From CAYQQU01 sp964419545 (lineage in GTDB: Bacteria; Bacteroidota; Bacteroidia; Chitinophagales; Saprospiraceae): a stretch of DNA of 64,000 nucleotides. Below, piece by piece: positions 1 through 8,430 of this stretch. The position numbers and the translations under genes were made by a program. The notes below the pieces were generated by a model. The model made no database searches. It saw nothing but the letters and a program-made list of their open reading frames with translations, and was not told the DNA's origin. The DNA lies in contig CAYQQU010000010.1 of assembly GCA_964419545.1 (NCBI GenBank), positions 1-64,000 on the forward strand, read 5' to 3'. Every line of letters begins with the position of its first letter. The stretch's first letter is position 1.

Positions 1-87
1 TGTTTGAGAACCAATCAATTTGGGCATTTTTGTATTTAAATAGGGAATTGCTGCTATATCGTGCAGTTTTCGGGTAACTATTACCGC
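1..87 (+). promoter_or_regulatory. Probable CRISPR leader
   Basis: AT-rich sequence without an ORF lies directly before the first repeat. The repeats end in ATTGAAAC on the + strand, which in related arrays marks the end away from the leader, so the leader should be on this side. Bases 39-50 (aatagggaattg) resemble part of the repeat and may be a decayed repeat remnant. The leader may continue beyond the window edge. Orientation is inferred only from the repeat end. Confidence 0.5.
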
Positions 88-1678
88 CTTACCGAGTGTG
101 ATCCAGTAGAATAGGGATTGAAACTTTCAATACCATCCTTATCTAAATATTACTTTTTGTCTTACCGAGTGTGATCCAGTAGAATAGGGATTGAAACCCG
201 GCCCGGCAACGGCTGAAAAAATAGACCAGATGCTCTTACCGAGTGTGATCCAGTAGAATAGGGATTGAAACCCGTATCTTTAAACAAGCGCCTTAATCCC
301 TTTTCGCTTCTTACCGAGTGTGATCCAGTAGAATAGGGATTGAAACGCGATTAACTAACCATCCCTTAACCTGTCGCCCCGGCCTTACCGAGTGTGATCC
401 AGTAGAATAGGGATTGAAACAGGTTATTCTGCCCTCCCACGTCGAATTCACGTTGGTCTTACCGAGTGTGATCCAGTAGAATAGGGATTGAAACTTAATG
501 AAGCCTTTGAAATACCCTGTCGGCAAGTTGACTTACCGAGTGTGATCCAGTAGAATAGGGATTGAAACCGTTTTTCCCGTCTCTGTGCCAAGTCCGGGGC
601 TTTAACTTACCGAGTGTGATCCAGTAGAATAGGGATTGAAACTTGGAAAGTTACGTTAAGCAGACCGGCGCGGGCGGCGCTTACCGAGTGTGATCCAGTA
701 GAATAGGGATTGAAACCAGCAGTCAAACCATTTCATCCTCCGGCGGCGGCGGCTTACCGAGTGTGATCCAGTAGAATAGGGATTGAAACTAGATGCCTAT
801 GTCGTAAAATTGATCACCCGAATAAACTTACCGAGTGTGATCCAGTAGAATAGGGATTGAAACAAACAGAGTAGCCGAAACGCCCAGCCCGGGCGTCCGC
901 CTTACCGAGTGTGATCCAGTAGAATAGGGATTGAAACAGCGGACGGTTCCTTGTTGGCCACGACCTCAACGATCTTACCGAGTGTGATCCAGTAGAATAG
1001 GGATTGAAACAGTGACGAGATGATCTCGGACCTAGAAGGTTACGAGGCTTACCGAGTGTGATCCAATAGAATAGGGATTGAAACCTAAAGAGCTAATCGA
1101 CCGCGCCCAGCGTGGTCAAATCTTACCGAGTGTGATCCAGTAGAATAGGGATTGAAACCCGCGAAAGTGGTAGCTATGAAAGTTTTTTGCCAACTCTTAC
1201 CGAGTGTGATCCAGTAGAATAGGGATTGAAACCCATAGTTAAGGTTGTTGTTGTTGTTGTTGTTGTAACTTACCGAGTGTGATCCAGTAGAATAGGGATT
1301 GAAACAACTATTTTGGGTAGATGCGTTCATAGTTGACAATGGCTTACCGAGTGTGATCCAGTAGAATAGGGATTGAAACACCTGGTTTATCAGCGGTCAT
1401 CCCAACCCAATGAAATTCTTACCGAGTGTGATCCAGTAGAATAGGGATTGAAACATTAAAGCTTACCAAGCCAGACTCAAAGAGCAGCAAAACTTACCGA
1501 GTGTGATCCAGTAGAATAGGGATTGAAACGTAAAATACAAACCTCCATCTCCTATAGCTACGTTTTCTTACCGAGTGTGATCCAGTAGAATAGGGATTGA
1601 AACAATCTATATAAGTGTCGATGGGTTGTTGGAACGGACATCTTACCGAGTGTGATCCAGTAGAATAGGGATTGAAAC
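88..1678 (+). CRISPR. CRISPR array, 22 repeats of 37 bp and 21 spacers
   Basis: A 37-bp repeat starting CTTACCGAGTG and ending GGGATTGAAAC recurs at 88, 161, 235, 310, 384, 458, 532, 606, 680, 753, 827, 901, 974, 1048, 1122, 1196, 1269, 1343, 1418, 1493, 1567 and 1642. Spacers are 36-38 bp and all differ. The only repeat variation seen is a G-to-A change in the copy at 1048. The ATTGAAAC end is typical of type I-B, I-D and III arrays, so the subtype cannot be fixed from the repeat alone. No cas gene lies in the window, so any effector genes must be left of base 1 or elsewhere. The last repeat is not degenerate. Spacer 16 (1233-1268) is a run of TTG triplets. Confidence 0.98.
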
Positions 1679-1718
1679 TGAATACAAGCGGCATCACCAT
1701 CGGGTTATGTGTAAACCA

Positions 1719-1741
1719 CCCATGAATAACCCGGATTAAAC
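1719..1741 (+). repeat. 23-bp copy of a dispersed CCGGG repeat, 3' of the LysR gene
   Basis: These 23 bases match 2750-2772 at 20 of 23 positions in the same orientation, so the two copies bracket the LysR gene as imperfect direct repeats. The core is AATAACCCGGATTAAAC. The rest of the 100-nt gap between the array and the LysR stop shows no further feature. Confidence 0.7.
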
Positions 1742-1778
1742 GTTTGGTGCTCCCGAAGGTCATCGCAGATATCGTCTT

Positions 1779-2684
1779 TCATGCGCTTTCTATAGTATGT
1801 CGGGTTAGCTGCGGATCGAAACTCTCGATGATGCGGTCGCGCAGGAACTGGGCGACTTTGGCTTGTATTTCGGAGCGGAACAGCGAGATCTGGGTAGGAG
1901 AGAGGGTCGGCAGGCCTTCGGAGACAATGGTGCAGTCTTCCGGTACCAGGCTCTGCGGAAGAGCGGCCAGGCCCAGGCCCGCCCGAATGGCGAAGATCTT
2001 GCTGTTGTAGCTCTCGCTGACGTAGGTGAGGTCGGCCGCCAGCTGGGCCGAAGCCAGCCGGTGCAGCACCTGGCGGCGGTATACGCACGGCTCCGGCGAG
2101 ACGATGATCGGTATGCGGTCCGACCGGCGCCAGGCGGCGCATTCTTCGGCGTCGCGCCCCACCCATACCAGGGGGTCGTACCACGTCTTGACGATGCGGT
2201 CGGGGTAGGCGACGTTGAGCTGTTCGTGTTTCAGGATGACCAGTTCGTATTCGTTGGCCTGGTAGCTCTGGTAGAGCCGTTCCGTCAGGTCGCACTCCAC
2301 GGCCAGCTGGATGCGCGGGTACTGCCGGCGGAAGCTCGCCAGGATGGGCAGCAGGTAGTGCGTTGCCAGGTCTTCGGGTATGCCCAGCCGCACCCGGCCG
2401 GTGATTTCTTCGCTGAACAGCTCTTCGCGAAGCTTCTGCTCGGTGCGCAGCAGCTGCCAACCGTAATGGTAAACCAACTTGCCGGCCTCCGTCATATTCA
2501 GCTGCCGGCCCTGCTTGTTGAGCAGCGGCTGCCCCACCATCTGCTCCAGCTTCTTGATCTGCTGGCTGACGGCCGACTGGGTGCGGTGCAGTTCGTTGGC
2601 CGCCAGGCTGAATCCTTGTTGGTCCACAACCGTGATAAAGGTTCTGACCAGCGGTAAATCCAGATATAATGTGTTCGGGTCCAT
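1779..2684 (-). CDS. LysR-family transcriptional regulator
   Basis: This 301-aa protein has the LysR layout. An N-terminal winged helix-turn-helix (about residues 8-65) contains FSLAANELHRTQSAVSQQIK, and the rest is a periplasmic-binding-like effector domain (about 90-295). The start is set at the ATG at 2684 (MDPNTLYLDL). A longer reading frame to 2801 exists, but its extra 39 codons come from a dispersed repeat at 2704-2772 and are unlike LysR N-termini. The gene diverges from dabB-dabA. LysR (CbbR-like) genes are often found beside dab operons and respond to CO2 or metabolic state, so it is probably the dab regulator. That role is inferred from position. The usual autoregulatory site would lie in the 190 nt between the two starts. 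Confidence 0.9.
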   Translation of the reverse strand: MDPNTLYLDLPLVRTFITVVDQQGFSLAANELHRTQSAVSQQIKKLEQMVGQPLLNKQGRQLNMTEAGKLVYHYGWQLLRTEQKLREELFSEEITGRVRLGIPEDLATHYLLPILASFRRQYPRIQLAVECDLTERLYQSYQANEYELVILKHEQLNVAYPDRIVKTWYDPLVWVGRDAEECAAWRRSDRIPIIVSPEPCVYRRQVLHRLASAQLAADLTYVSESYNSKIFAIRAGLGLAALPQSLVPEDCTIVSEGLPTLSPTQISLFRSEIQAKVAQFLRDRIIESFDPQLTRHTIESA

Positions 2685-2703
2685 AATTTTTTTTTTGAGT
2701 GGC

Positions 2704-2772
2704 CGCCCTCCTATGCGAACGCAAGCCTGGCAACCAGCATGGCGAAGCGCCCGTGAATAATCCGGGTTAAAC
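2704..2772 (+). repeat. Dispersed ~66-bp repeat, copy A
   Basis: This segment between the LysR and dabB starts matches the reverse complement of 15002-15066 at roughly 80 percent of positions. Shared blocks include CCTCCT, TGCGAACGC, TGGCAACC and TATCCGGGT. Its right end (2750-2772) is also found at 1719-1741. It has no coding role I can defend. It may be a non-autonomous mobile or REP-like element, and it sits where the LysR/dab operator would be expected. Confidence 0.7.
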
Positions 2773-2874
2773 AAAGGTATTAGAAATTCTGATACCTGCA
2801 ATCAAAATTTTTAATTTTTTTAATACGGATAAGGCCCCTACCTTGCGCTCCAATTGGACCAAACCGAAATCATT

Positions 2875-4341
2875 ATGTTGCTTTTTCTTCAGTTCGGACT
2901 ATTGACAGCGGCGCTGCTGGTGCTGTTCACGGCCTACCGGCCGGCGGAGCGCGCGGCGACCGTTCTCACCGGTCTGGCCTTTTTGCTCGGTCTGGCGGGC
3001 CTTCTCCCGGCTCCTTCGCCGGAGGTGGTTTTCGGCCTGCACCTGACCGCCGGCTCGTTTTTGCTGAGCAGTGTCGTTTGTTTCATCAGCCTGGTCATTC
3101 AGGCTTATTCACTGCGTCACTTCGACGGGTACCGCCGGCAGCGGCTGACGGCCCGTTACTTTCTGGGCTTGACCCTTTCTCTTCTGCTATTTGTGGTGGC
3201 CGACCACCTGTTGTTGCTGATCGGTGCGCTGGGCATGAGTAATTTCCTGCTGGCCCGCTTAATCAGCCCGGCAGGCGCCTGGGGTGCGGCGCGCCGTTCG
3301 GGACGCCTGGCTCGGCGTCAGCTTCTGACGGCGGCGGCTCTATTGTTGCCGGTGGCGCTCCTCATTTACGTTACCCAGGGGCATCTTTCGCTGGCCCAAC
3401 TGGCGGGGGCCCCCTTATCCGGCCTCTGGCTGTTGCTGGCCGGGCTGCTGTTGATCCTGGCTGCCCTGGCCCAGTCGGCCATCTGGCCTTTCCACGGCTG
3501 GCTGCTCGCTTCGGCCAACGCCCCGACACCGGTATCTGCTTTTATGCACGCCGGCCTGGTGAACGGCGGTGCGCTCATCCTCTACAAGTTTTTTCCGCTG
3601 CTGGCGCAGCTGAGCTGGGCCGGGCTGACCCTTACGTTGCTGGGGGCGCTGACGGCAGTGCTGGGCACTACCTGGATGCTGGTGCAGAGTGATGTGAAGC
3701 GCACCTTGACGTGTTCTACCATGGGGCAGATGGGCTTCATGATCATGCAGTGCGGGCTGGGGTTATTCCCGGCGGCGATCGCGCATATGATCTGGCACGG
3801 CTTTTTCAAAGCCTCTCTCTTCCTCAGCGCCGGCTCCTCGGTCAAGGCCGCCCGCAACCGGAGTCTGCGGCTGGAAGGACCGTCAGCTGTACCTGTCTTC
3901 CTGTTCGGCTTGACGATAGGCGCCGCCGGCGCCTGGTTGTTCGGCCTGCTGACGGCGGAGTTCGCCGGCCTGGGCACCACCTACCTCCTGCTCGTCGTCT
4001 TTTGCGGGATCACCTGTGCGCACGCAGTGATGACCATCCTGCAGACCCGCCCCGGTCTGGCGCGCGCCCTGACGGCGGCGAGCTTCGGCCTGCTGGGCGT
4101 TCTGGTGTACGGCTTCGCCGTGCGGATCGTAGAACAACAACTGGCGCCGCTGCCGGCGCTGCCCCTCAGCGCGTGGCGCGTGGCGCTTATGGCCTTTTTT
4201 GTCGTCGCCTGGCTGTTGATGATCTTCCGGGCCTACCTGCCGGCTTTTCCGGGCGTGGCGACGCTCTATGTACGCGCCTTGCGCGCCGCCCGTCCCGCTT
4301 CCTTTACGTGGAGCCTCCGTCGCGGGGATTACCGCATTTGA
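2875..4341 (+). CDS. dabB: DabB, membrane proton-channel subunit of the DAC inorganic-carbon uptake system
   Basis: This 488-aa, very hydrophobic protein is related to NuoL/MrpA-type subunits. The Proton_antipo_M core shows WPFHGWLLASANAPTPVSAF followed by MHAGLVNGG, and there are about 12-13 membrane spans. In the DAB accumulator, DabB is thought to pass cations inward and drive the cytoplasmic, carbonic-anhydrase-like DabA to convert CO2 to bicarbonate one way. The ATG at 2875 is preferred (MLLFLQFGLL). An in-frame TTG at 2854 would add seven residues. The dabA gene follows after 93 nt, and a LysR gene diverges upstream. Without the dabA neighbour it could be mistaken for a complex I or Mrp subunit. 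Confidence 0.93.
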   Translation: MLLFLQFGLLTAALLVLFTAYRPAERAATVLTGLAFLLGLAGLLPAPSPEVVFGLHLTAGSFLLSSVVCFISLVIQAYSLRHFDGYRRQRLTARYFLGLTLSLLLFVVADHLLLLIGALGMSNFLLARLISPAGAWGAARRSGRLARRQLLTAAALLLPVALLIYVTQGHLSLAQLAGAPLSGLWLLLAGLLLILAALAQSAIWPFHGWLLASANAPTPVSAFMHAGLVNGGALILYKFFPLLAQLSWAGLTLTLLGALTAVLGTTWMLVQSDVKRTLTCSTMGQMGFMIMQCGLGLFPAAIAHMIWHGFFKASLFLSAGSSVKAARNRSLRLEGPSAVPVFLFGLTIGAAGAWLFGLLTAEFAGLGTTYLLLVVFCGITCAHAVMTILQTRPGLARALTAASFGLLGVLVYGFAVRIVEQQLAPLPALPLSAWRVALMAFFVVAWLLMIFRAYLPAFPGVATLYVRALRAARPASFTWSLRRGDYRI

Positions 4342-4351
4342 TCAGTCCGGG

Positions 4352-4394
4352 CGATAACTCCGGGCGCAACTTCAAGTTGCACCCGGAGTTACCG
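4352..4394 (+). repeat. Inverted repeat with 21-bp arms between dabB and dabA
   Basis: The arms 4352-4372 and 4374-4394 pair at 19 of 21 positions around one central base (the minimal RNA loop would be about TTCAA). There is no T-tract after it, so it is not a standard intrinsic terminator. In the dabBA mRNA it would form a very stable hairpin that could protect one cistron from decay or attenuate the other. It contains CCGGG cores like the dispersed motif seen elsewhere in the window and may be a REP-type insertion. Confidence 0.85.
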
Positions 4395-4434
4395 CAGACA
4401 AGCCAACTCTTAACCGATCCAAAATCATGACAAC

Positions 4435-6963
4435 ATGACGATCCAAGATACGATCACCACCAAAACAACGCGTCGCGAGCGCCTGGCGGCCCTTTACCAG
4501 CTGATTGCGCCAACCTGGCCGCTGGCCGGCGCCGTGGCCTGCAATCCGTTGCAAGGCCTGGAACCCCTGCCTTTCGCCGAGGCGGTGCGCGAAGGACAGC
4601 GCCTGTTCGACGCCTCCTGTCTGCCGGGGCTGTGGCAATTGCGGCAAGCCCGGCTGGCGGCGCCTGACGTACAGGAAGCGCTGGACCGCGCCCTGGCGGC
4701 CGCGCCTTCGCTGCCGGCACTCGGCGGCGTCGACCTCGACAAGCGCCGCCTCGCGACGGCTATGCTGGAAACGATGGACGATGCCGGCGATCCGTCGGCC
4801 GACTCCCCGCTCCTGGAGCGCGCGCTGCCGCACCTGCCGGATAGGCGCTCCCTGCCGGCTCAGTCGGCAGCCGTCAACCAGGAATGCATCACCTGGCTGA
4901 GTGTTTTCCTCGACGAAGGACAGGCGGCCTGGGAGATGCCGTTTCGCGAACTCGGCTTCTTCGCTGCGTTGCGCCGGCTGTTGCTCCACGATCCCGCCTG
5001 GGCTGACCGCCGGGCTCTCCTGCAGGCGCTGCCGGCGGACAGCCTGGCCGCCATCGACTTTTTACTCGCGGAGTGCGCCGTATCGCCGCGAGCGGAAGCG
5101 GCGTTCCTGCGCGATCACCTCCTGGCGCTGCCCGGCTGGGCGTCCTTCATCCGGTGGCGCAGCGAACAAAGCGACTACTCGCCGCAACAAGCTCATCCGA
5201 TTAACCTGACGGACTACCTGGCGGTGCGCCTCCTCTTCGCCTGCCTGTTCGCTGACCGGGCTCAGCCCGCTTACACGGCTTCCCGTGAGCTGAAGCGGCT
5301 CAACGCCTGGGCGGAAAGCTACCTGGCGCCTCCAGCCGACTGCGACGGCGCTTCCTGGGCAGCCGTGCTCCGCCCCCTGCAGGAGGTCTACTTCACCCTG
5401 CGCCTGGTTCTACTGCAACGCTGGGAGGCGCAGTTCCGCCGGCAGCTGACCGATCAACTGGGCCGCGCTGCCGCGGGCAGCGCGGCGCCTGCACGCCGCT
5501 ATGAAGCCCAACTTGCTTTCTGCATCGACGTGCGCTCGGAGCCTTTCCGGCGGCAGGTGGAAGCCGTCGGCGAATACGAGACCTTCGGCTTCGCCGGTTT
5601 CTTCGGCCTGCCCATCGCTTACGAGACCATCCTGGGCAAGCGCGTAAAGTCGCTGCCCGTCCTGTTGCAACCGGCCCATGAATTGCGCGAACGGGCCGGC
5701 GCCGGTTGCGACCACCAGCTGGAGCGCTACCGCCGCGGGCGGCGTTTGCTCAACGAACTTAAGGCTGCCTATAAATCGCTGAAGTACAATCTGGCGACGC
5801 CTTTCGCGGCCGTGGAAGCCCTGGGCCTTCCGGCCGGCCTGATCACCGTGGGCCGCAGCCTGATCCCCCGTGCGCTGATCCGCCTGCGGCGGCAGGGCCT
5901 CCGGTTGTTCTATCCGTCGATCGATCTGGCGCCGGATATCGATCTGCAGGGTGACTGGGGCATTCCCCTTGACAACCAGGTCGGATATGCCGGCAACGCC
6001 CTACGCATGATGGGCCTGACGCAGAACTTCGCGCCCCTGATCGTCCTCTGCGGCCACGGCAGCCAGACGGAAAACAACCCCTACGCCGCTGCGCTTGATT
6101 GCGGCGCCTGCGGCGGCAGCCACGGCGGCCCCAACGCCGCGGCGATGGCTCGTATTCTCAACCAGCCGGCCGTGCGCGAACGCTTGCGCGAACAGGGGAT
6201 CGACATCCCCGAAGATACTTTGTTTGTCGGCGGCGAGCACAATACCACCACCGACGAGGTGCGCCTGCTCGACCTCGGCAGCCCGCCTCCCGAAAAACAA
6301 CAACAGATCGCCGCGCTGCAAGCTGCTCTGAAAAAAGCCCAGCACCGAAACCTCGCTCTGCGGGCCTCGCTGCTGGGAGAGAAAAAGGGCGCCGGCTTGC
6401 TGCGGCGCAGTACCGACTGGTCGGAGGTGCGCCCGGAATGGGGCCTGGCGGGCAACGCCGGCTTCGTAGCGGCGCCCCGCCGCCTCACCGAAGACCTCGA
6501 TCTGCGCGGACGTTGTTTCCTGCATTCCTACGACTGGCGGCAGGACCCCGACAGCACTTCGCTGGAGACTATCCTCACTGCGCCCCTGGTGGTGGCGCAA
6601 TGGATCAACAGCCAGTACTTTTTCTCTACGGTTGATAATGTCGCTTTCGGCAGCGGCAGTAAAATTACGCATAACGTGGTGGGCAAAGTCGGCATCATGC
6701 AAGGCAACGGCAGCGACCTCATGCACGGCCTGCCGCTCCAATCTGTCATGAAAAACGACCGCGAACTGTACCACCAGCCGCTCCGCCTGACGGCGATGGT
6801 GGCTGCACCCCGCGACCGGGTACAGCGCCTTGTCGAAAAACATGCTATCCTGCAGCAGATGTTCTTCAACGAATGGGTATCCCTGATAGTCATGGACCCG
6901 GAGCAGGACCGCCTGTTTCAACTGCTGCCTGACGGCGAATGGGAGGAAGTGGAGCGTCGTTAA
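4435..6963 (+). CDS. dabA: DabA (DUF2309), beta-carbonic-anhydrase-like subunit of the DAC uptake system
   Basis: This 842-aa protein carries the zinc-site signature of the DabA family. C363 and D365 lie in FCIDVRSEPFRRQVE, H541 in LCGHGSQTENNP and C556 in ALDCGACGGSHGG. The H-to-C spacing of 15 residues equals that of the characterised Halothiobacillus DabA (H524, C539). With DabB it forms a membrane-bound complex that hydrates CO2 to bicarbonate, coupled to cation flow. In a heterotroph this supplies bicarbonate for carboxylases. The C-terminal half contains the other conserved blocks (YDWRQDPDSTSLE, THNVVGKVGIMQGNGSDL). The stop overlaps the stop of the converging eboF gene by 3-4 nt, so there is no room for a terminator between them. 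Confidence 0.95.
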   Translation: MTIQDTITTKTTRRERLAALYQLIAPTWPLAGAVACNPLQGLEPLPFAEAVREGQRLFDASCLPGLWQLRQARLAAPDVQEALDRALAAAPSLPALGGVDLDKRRLATAMLETMDDAGDPSADSPLLERALPHLPDRRSLPAQSAAVNQECITWLSVFLDEGQAAWEMPFRELGFFAALRRLLLHDPAWADRRALLQALPADSLAAIDFLLAECAVSPRAEAAFLRDHLLALPGWASFIRWRSEQSDYSPQQAHPINLTDYLAVRLLFACLFADRAQPAYTASRELKRLNAWAESYLAPPADCDGASWAAVLRPLQEVYFTLRLVLLQRWEAQFRRQLTDQLGRAAAGSAAPARRYEAQLAFCIDVRSEPFRRQVEAVGEYETFGFAGFFGLPIAYETILGKRVKSLPVLLQPAHELRERAGAGCDHQLERYRRGRRLLNELKAAYKSLKYNLATPFAAVEALGLPAGLITVGRSLIPRALIRLRRQGLRLFYPSIDLAPDIDLQGDWGIPLDNQVGYAGNALRMMGLTQNFAPLIVLCGHGSQTENNPYAAALDCGACGGSHGGPNAAAMARILNQPAVRERLREQGIDIPEDTLFVGGEHNTTTDEVRLLDLGSPPPEKQQQIAALQAALKKAQHRNLALRASLLGEKKGAGLLRRSTDWSEVRPEWGLAGNAGFVAAPRRLTEDLDLRGRCFLHSYDWRQDPDSTSLETILTAPLVVAQWINSQYFFSTVDNVAFGSGSKITHNVVGKVGIMQGNGSDLMHGLPLQSVMKNDRELYHQPLRLTAMVAAPRDRVQRLVEKHAILQQMFFNEWVSLIVMDPEQDRLFQLLPDGEWEEVERR

Positions 6964-8342
6964 TACCCGCGCAAACAATCCTGAATAATCCCGAACACCT
7001 CCGTCGCTGCGATCGTCTCTTTTTCCGGCAGCGCCGCCTGCCCGCTGATCAGCAGCGGTCGCTGGGCCCGCTGCTCGGTGAGCCGGCCGTGTGAGCCGTT
7101 GATCAGGGTGGCGTCGAGTGGGATGACGTTCATGGTCATGCGGAAGCCCAGCTTTTTGCGCAACAGCTTCCAGGCGACGGTGGGATAGAGGAGGCGGATC
7201 TCCGGATCGGTAAACATCTCTACCGGGTCGAAGCCGGGCTTGCGGTGGATGTCGACGGTGCGGGCGTAGTCCGGCGCCCTGGCGTCGTCTTCCCAGAAGT
7301 AGTAGGTGAACCAGGCATCCCGGTCGGCGACCGCTACCAGCTCACCGGCGCGGGGGTGGTCGAGATGGTGCTCTCGCTTGCCGGCCTCGTCGAGCACCAG
7401 GTCTACGCCCTCCGTATTATCCAGCAGGGCTTTGACTTCCGGCAGCAACGCCCGGTCGTTGACGTAGATATGGGCGACCTGGTGGTCGGCGACGGCAAAA
7501 ACGCGGCTGGCGCCGGCGTCGAGCAACTCCCAGGTCTGTTCGCGGCGGATACCCAGCCAGCCTTTTTTCCGGAACAGCCGGTTGAGGTGCACCGGCCGGT
7601 GGGCGTCGGTGATGCCGTATTCCGATAATACGATCACCTCCGCACCCTTGCTTTCGTAATGGCGGATCAGGTCGGCGCAGACGGCGTCGATCTCCCGCAG
7701 GTCTTTGGCCACGCTGTCATGCCCCGGCCCGTGTCGCTGCGGGTTGTAGTCGAGATGCGGCAGGTAAATGAGCGTCAGGGTGGGGTCGTATTCGCGGTCG
7801 ACTTCCAGGGCGGCGTCGGCAATCCAGCGGCTGGAGACGATGCCGGTATTCGGACCCCAGAAGTTGAATAACGGGAACTGCCCCAATTTTGCCTGCAGCC
7901 GGTCGCGCAGCCCGGCCGGATGGCTGTATACGTCGGGGATCTTGCGCCCGTCCGCCAGGTAATTGGGCCGCGGCGTCACCGAGTAGTCGACCGTGGAATA
8001 CATGTTGTACCACCAGAACATATTCGCACAAGTAAAATCGGGGGCCTCCTGACGCATGACTTCCCAGATCTTGGGCGCCTGCACCAGCTTGTTGGATTGC
8101 CGCCAGAATTTCACCTCACATTCGGTGCGAAAATACCAGCCGTTGCCCACGATGCCGTGTTCGCTCGGCCACTTCCCAGTGAGGTAGGTCGCCTGCGCAC
8201 TACAGGTCACCGCCGGCAATACCGGCTCGATCGACAACATCCGTTTTCCCGCCGACCACTCCCGGAGGAATGGCGTGTTCTCCCCGATAAACCCCGGCGT
8301 AAGCCCTACCACGTCGATAACCACTGTTTTTTTCATTGCCAT
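6960..8342 (-). CDS. eboF: EboF-type alkaline phosphatase/nucleotide pyrophosphatase family protein
   Basis: This 460-aa member of the alkaline phosphatase superfamily belongs to the nucleotide pyrophosphatase/phosphodiesterase branch. The metal-binding aspartate is D10 (VVIDVVGLTPG) and the predicted nucleophile is T46 in PAVTCSAQATYLTGKWPSEHG. Later metal ligands fall in LPHLDYNPQRHGPGHD and the SEYGITDAHRP block, where the more usual DHG triplet is replaced. There is no signal peptide, so it should act in the cytoplasm. It is the last gene of the ebo cluster, as in cyanobacteria and other bacteria. The true substrate is unknown. The cluster as a whole is linked to moving a metabolite precursor to the periplasm. 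Confidence 0.88.
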   Translation of the reverse strand: MAMKKTVVIDVVGLTPGFIGENTPFLREWSAGKRMLSIEPVLPAVTCSAQATYLTGKWPSEHGIVGNGWYFRTECEVKFWRQSNKLVQAPKIWEVMRQEAPDFTCANMFWWYNMYSTVDYSVTPRPNYLADGRKIPDVYSHPAGLRDRLQAKLGQFPLFNFWGPNTGIVSSRWIADAALEVDREYDPTLTLIYLPHLDYNPQRHGPGHDSVAKDLREIDAVCADLIRHYESKGAEVIVLSEYGITDAHRPVHLNRLFRKKGWLGIRREQTWELLDAGASRVFAVADHQVAHIYVNDRALLPEVKALLDNTEGVDLVLDEAGKREHHLDHPRAGELVAVADRDAWFTYYFWEDDARAPDYARTVDIHRKPGFDPVEMFTDPEIRLLYPTVAWKLLRKKLGFRMTMNVIPLDATLINGSHGRLTEQRAQRPLLISGQAALPEKETIAATEVFGIIQDCLRGY

Positions 8343-8365
8343 TATTTTGACCTGGTTTATTTATT

Positions 8366-8430
8366 CCCCACACCCACACCCACACTCACACCCACACCCA
8401 CACTCACACCCACACCCACACTCACACCCA
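8366..8430 (-). repeat. Tandem array of an 18-bp unit (three CACACC/T hexamers) with G4 potential
   Basis: From 8366 the + strand reads CCC-ACA-CCC repeats. CTC interruptions fall exactly 18 bp apart at 8385, 8403 and 8421, giving about 3.5 units of CACACCCACACCCACACT. On the minus strand, which is the transcribed sense of the ebo operon, this gives runs of GGG separated by TGT. The array overlaps the last codons of eboE and supplies its TGA stop (8422-8424). It fills most of the eboE-eboF gap. A sister array lies at 17241-17328. Confidence 0.95.

Noticed and set aside
311..1763. Minus-strand ORFs through the CRISPR array with repeated FNPYSTGSHSV peptides
   Set aside because: They are translations of the 37-bp repeat in shifting frames and end or begin at array units, so they are not genes.
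1705..2733. Long minus-strand ORF in a second frame over the LysR gene
   Set aside because: It is an arginine/proline/glycine-rich shadow in GC-rich DNA; the overlapping frame has clear LysR motifs.
6095..6635. Alternative-frame ORFs inside dabA
   Set aside because: They are arginine/alanine/proline-rich shadows without motifs, while the dabA frame keeps all zinc ligands.
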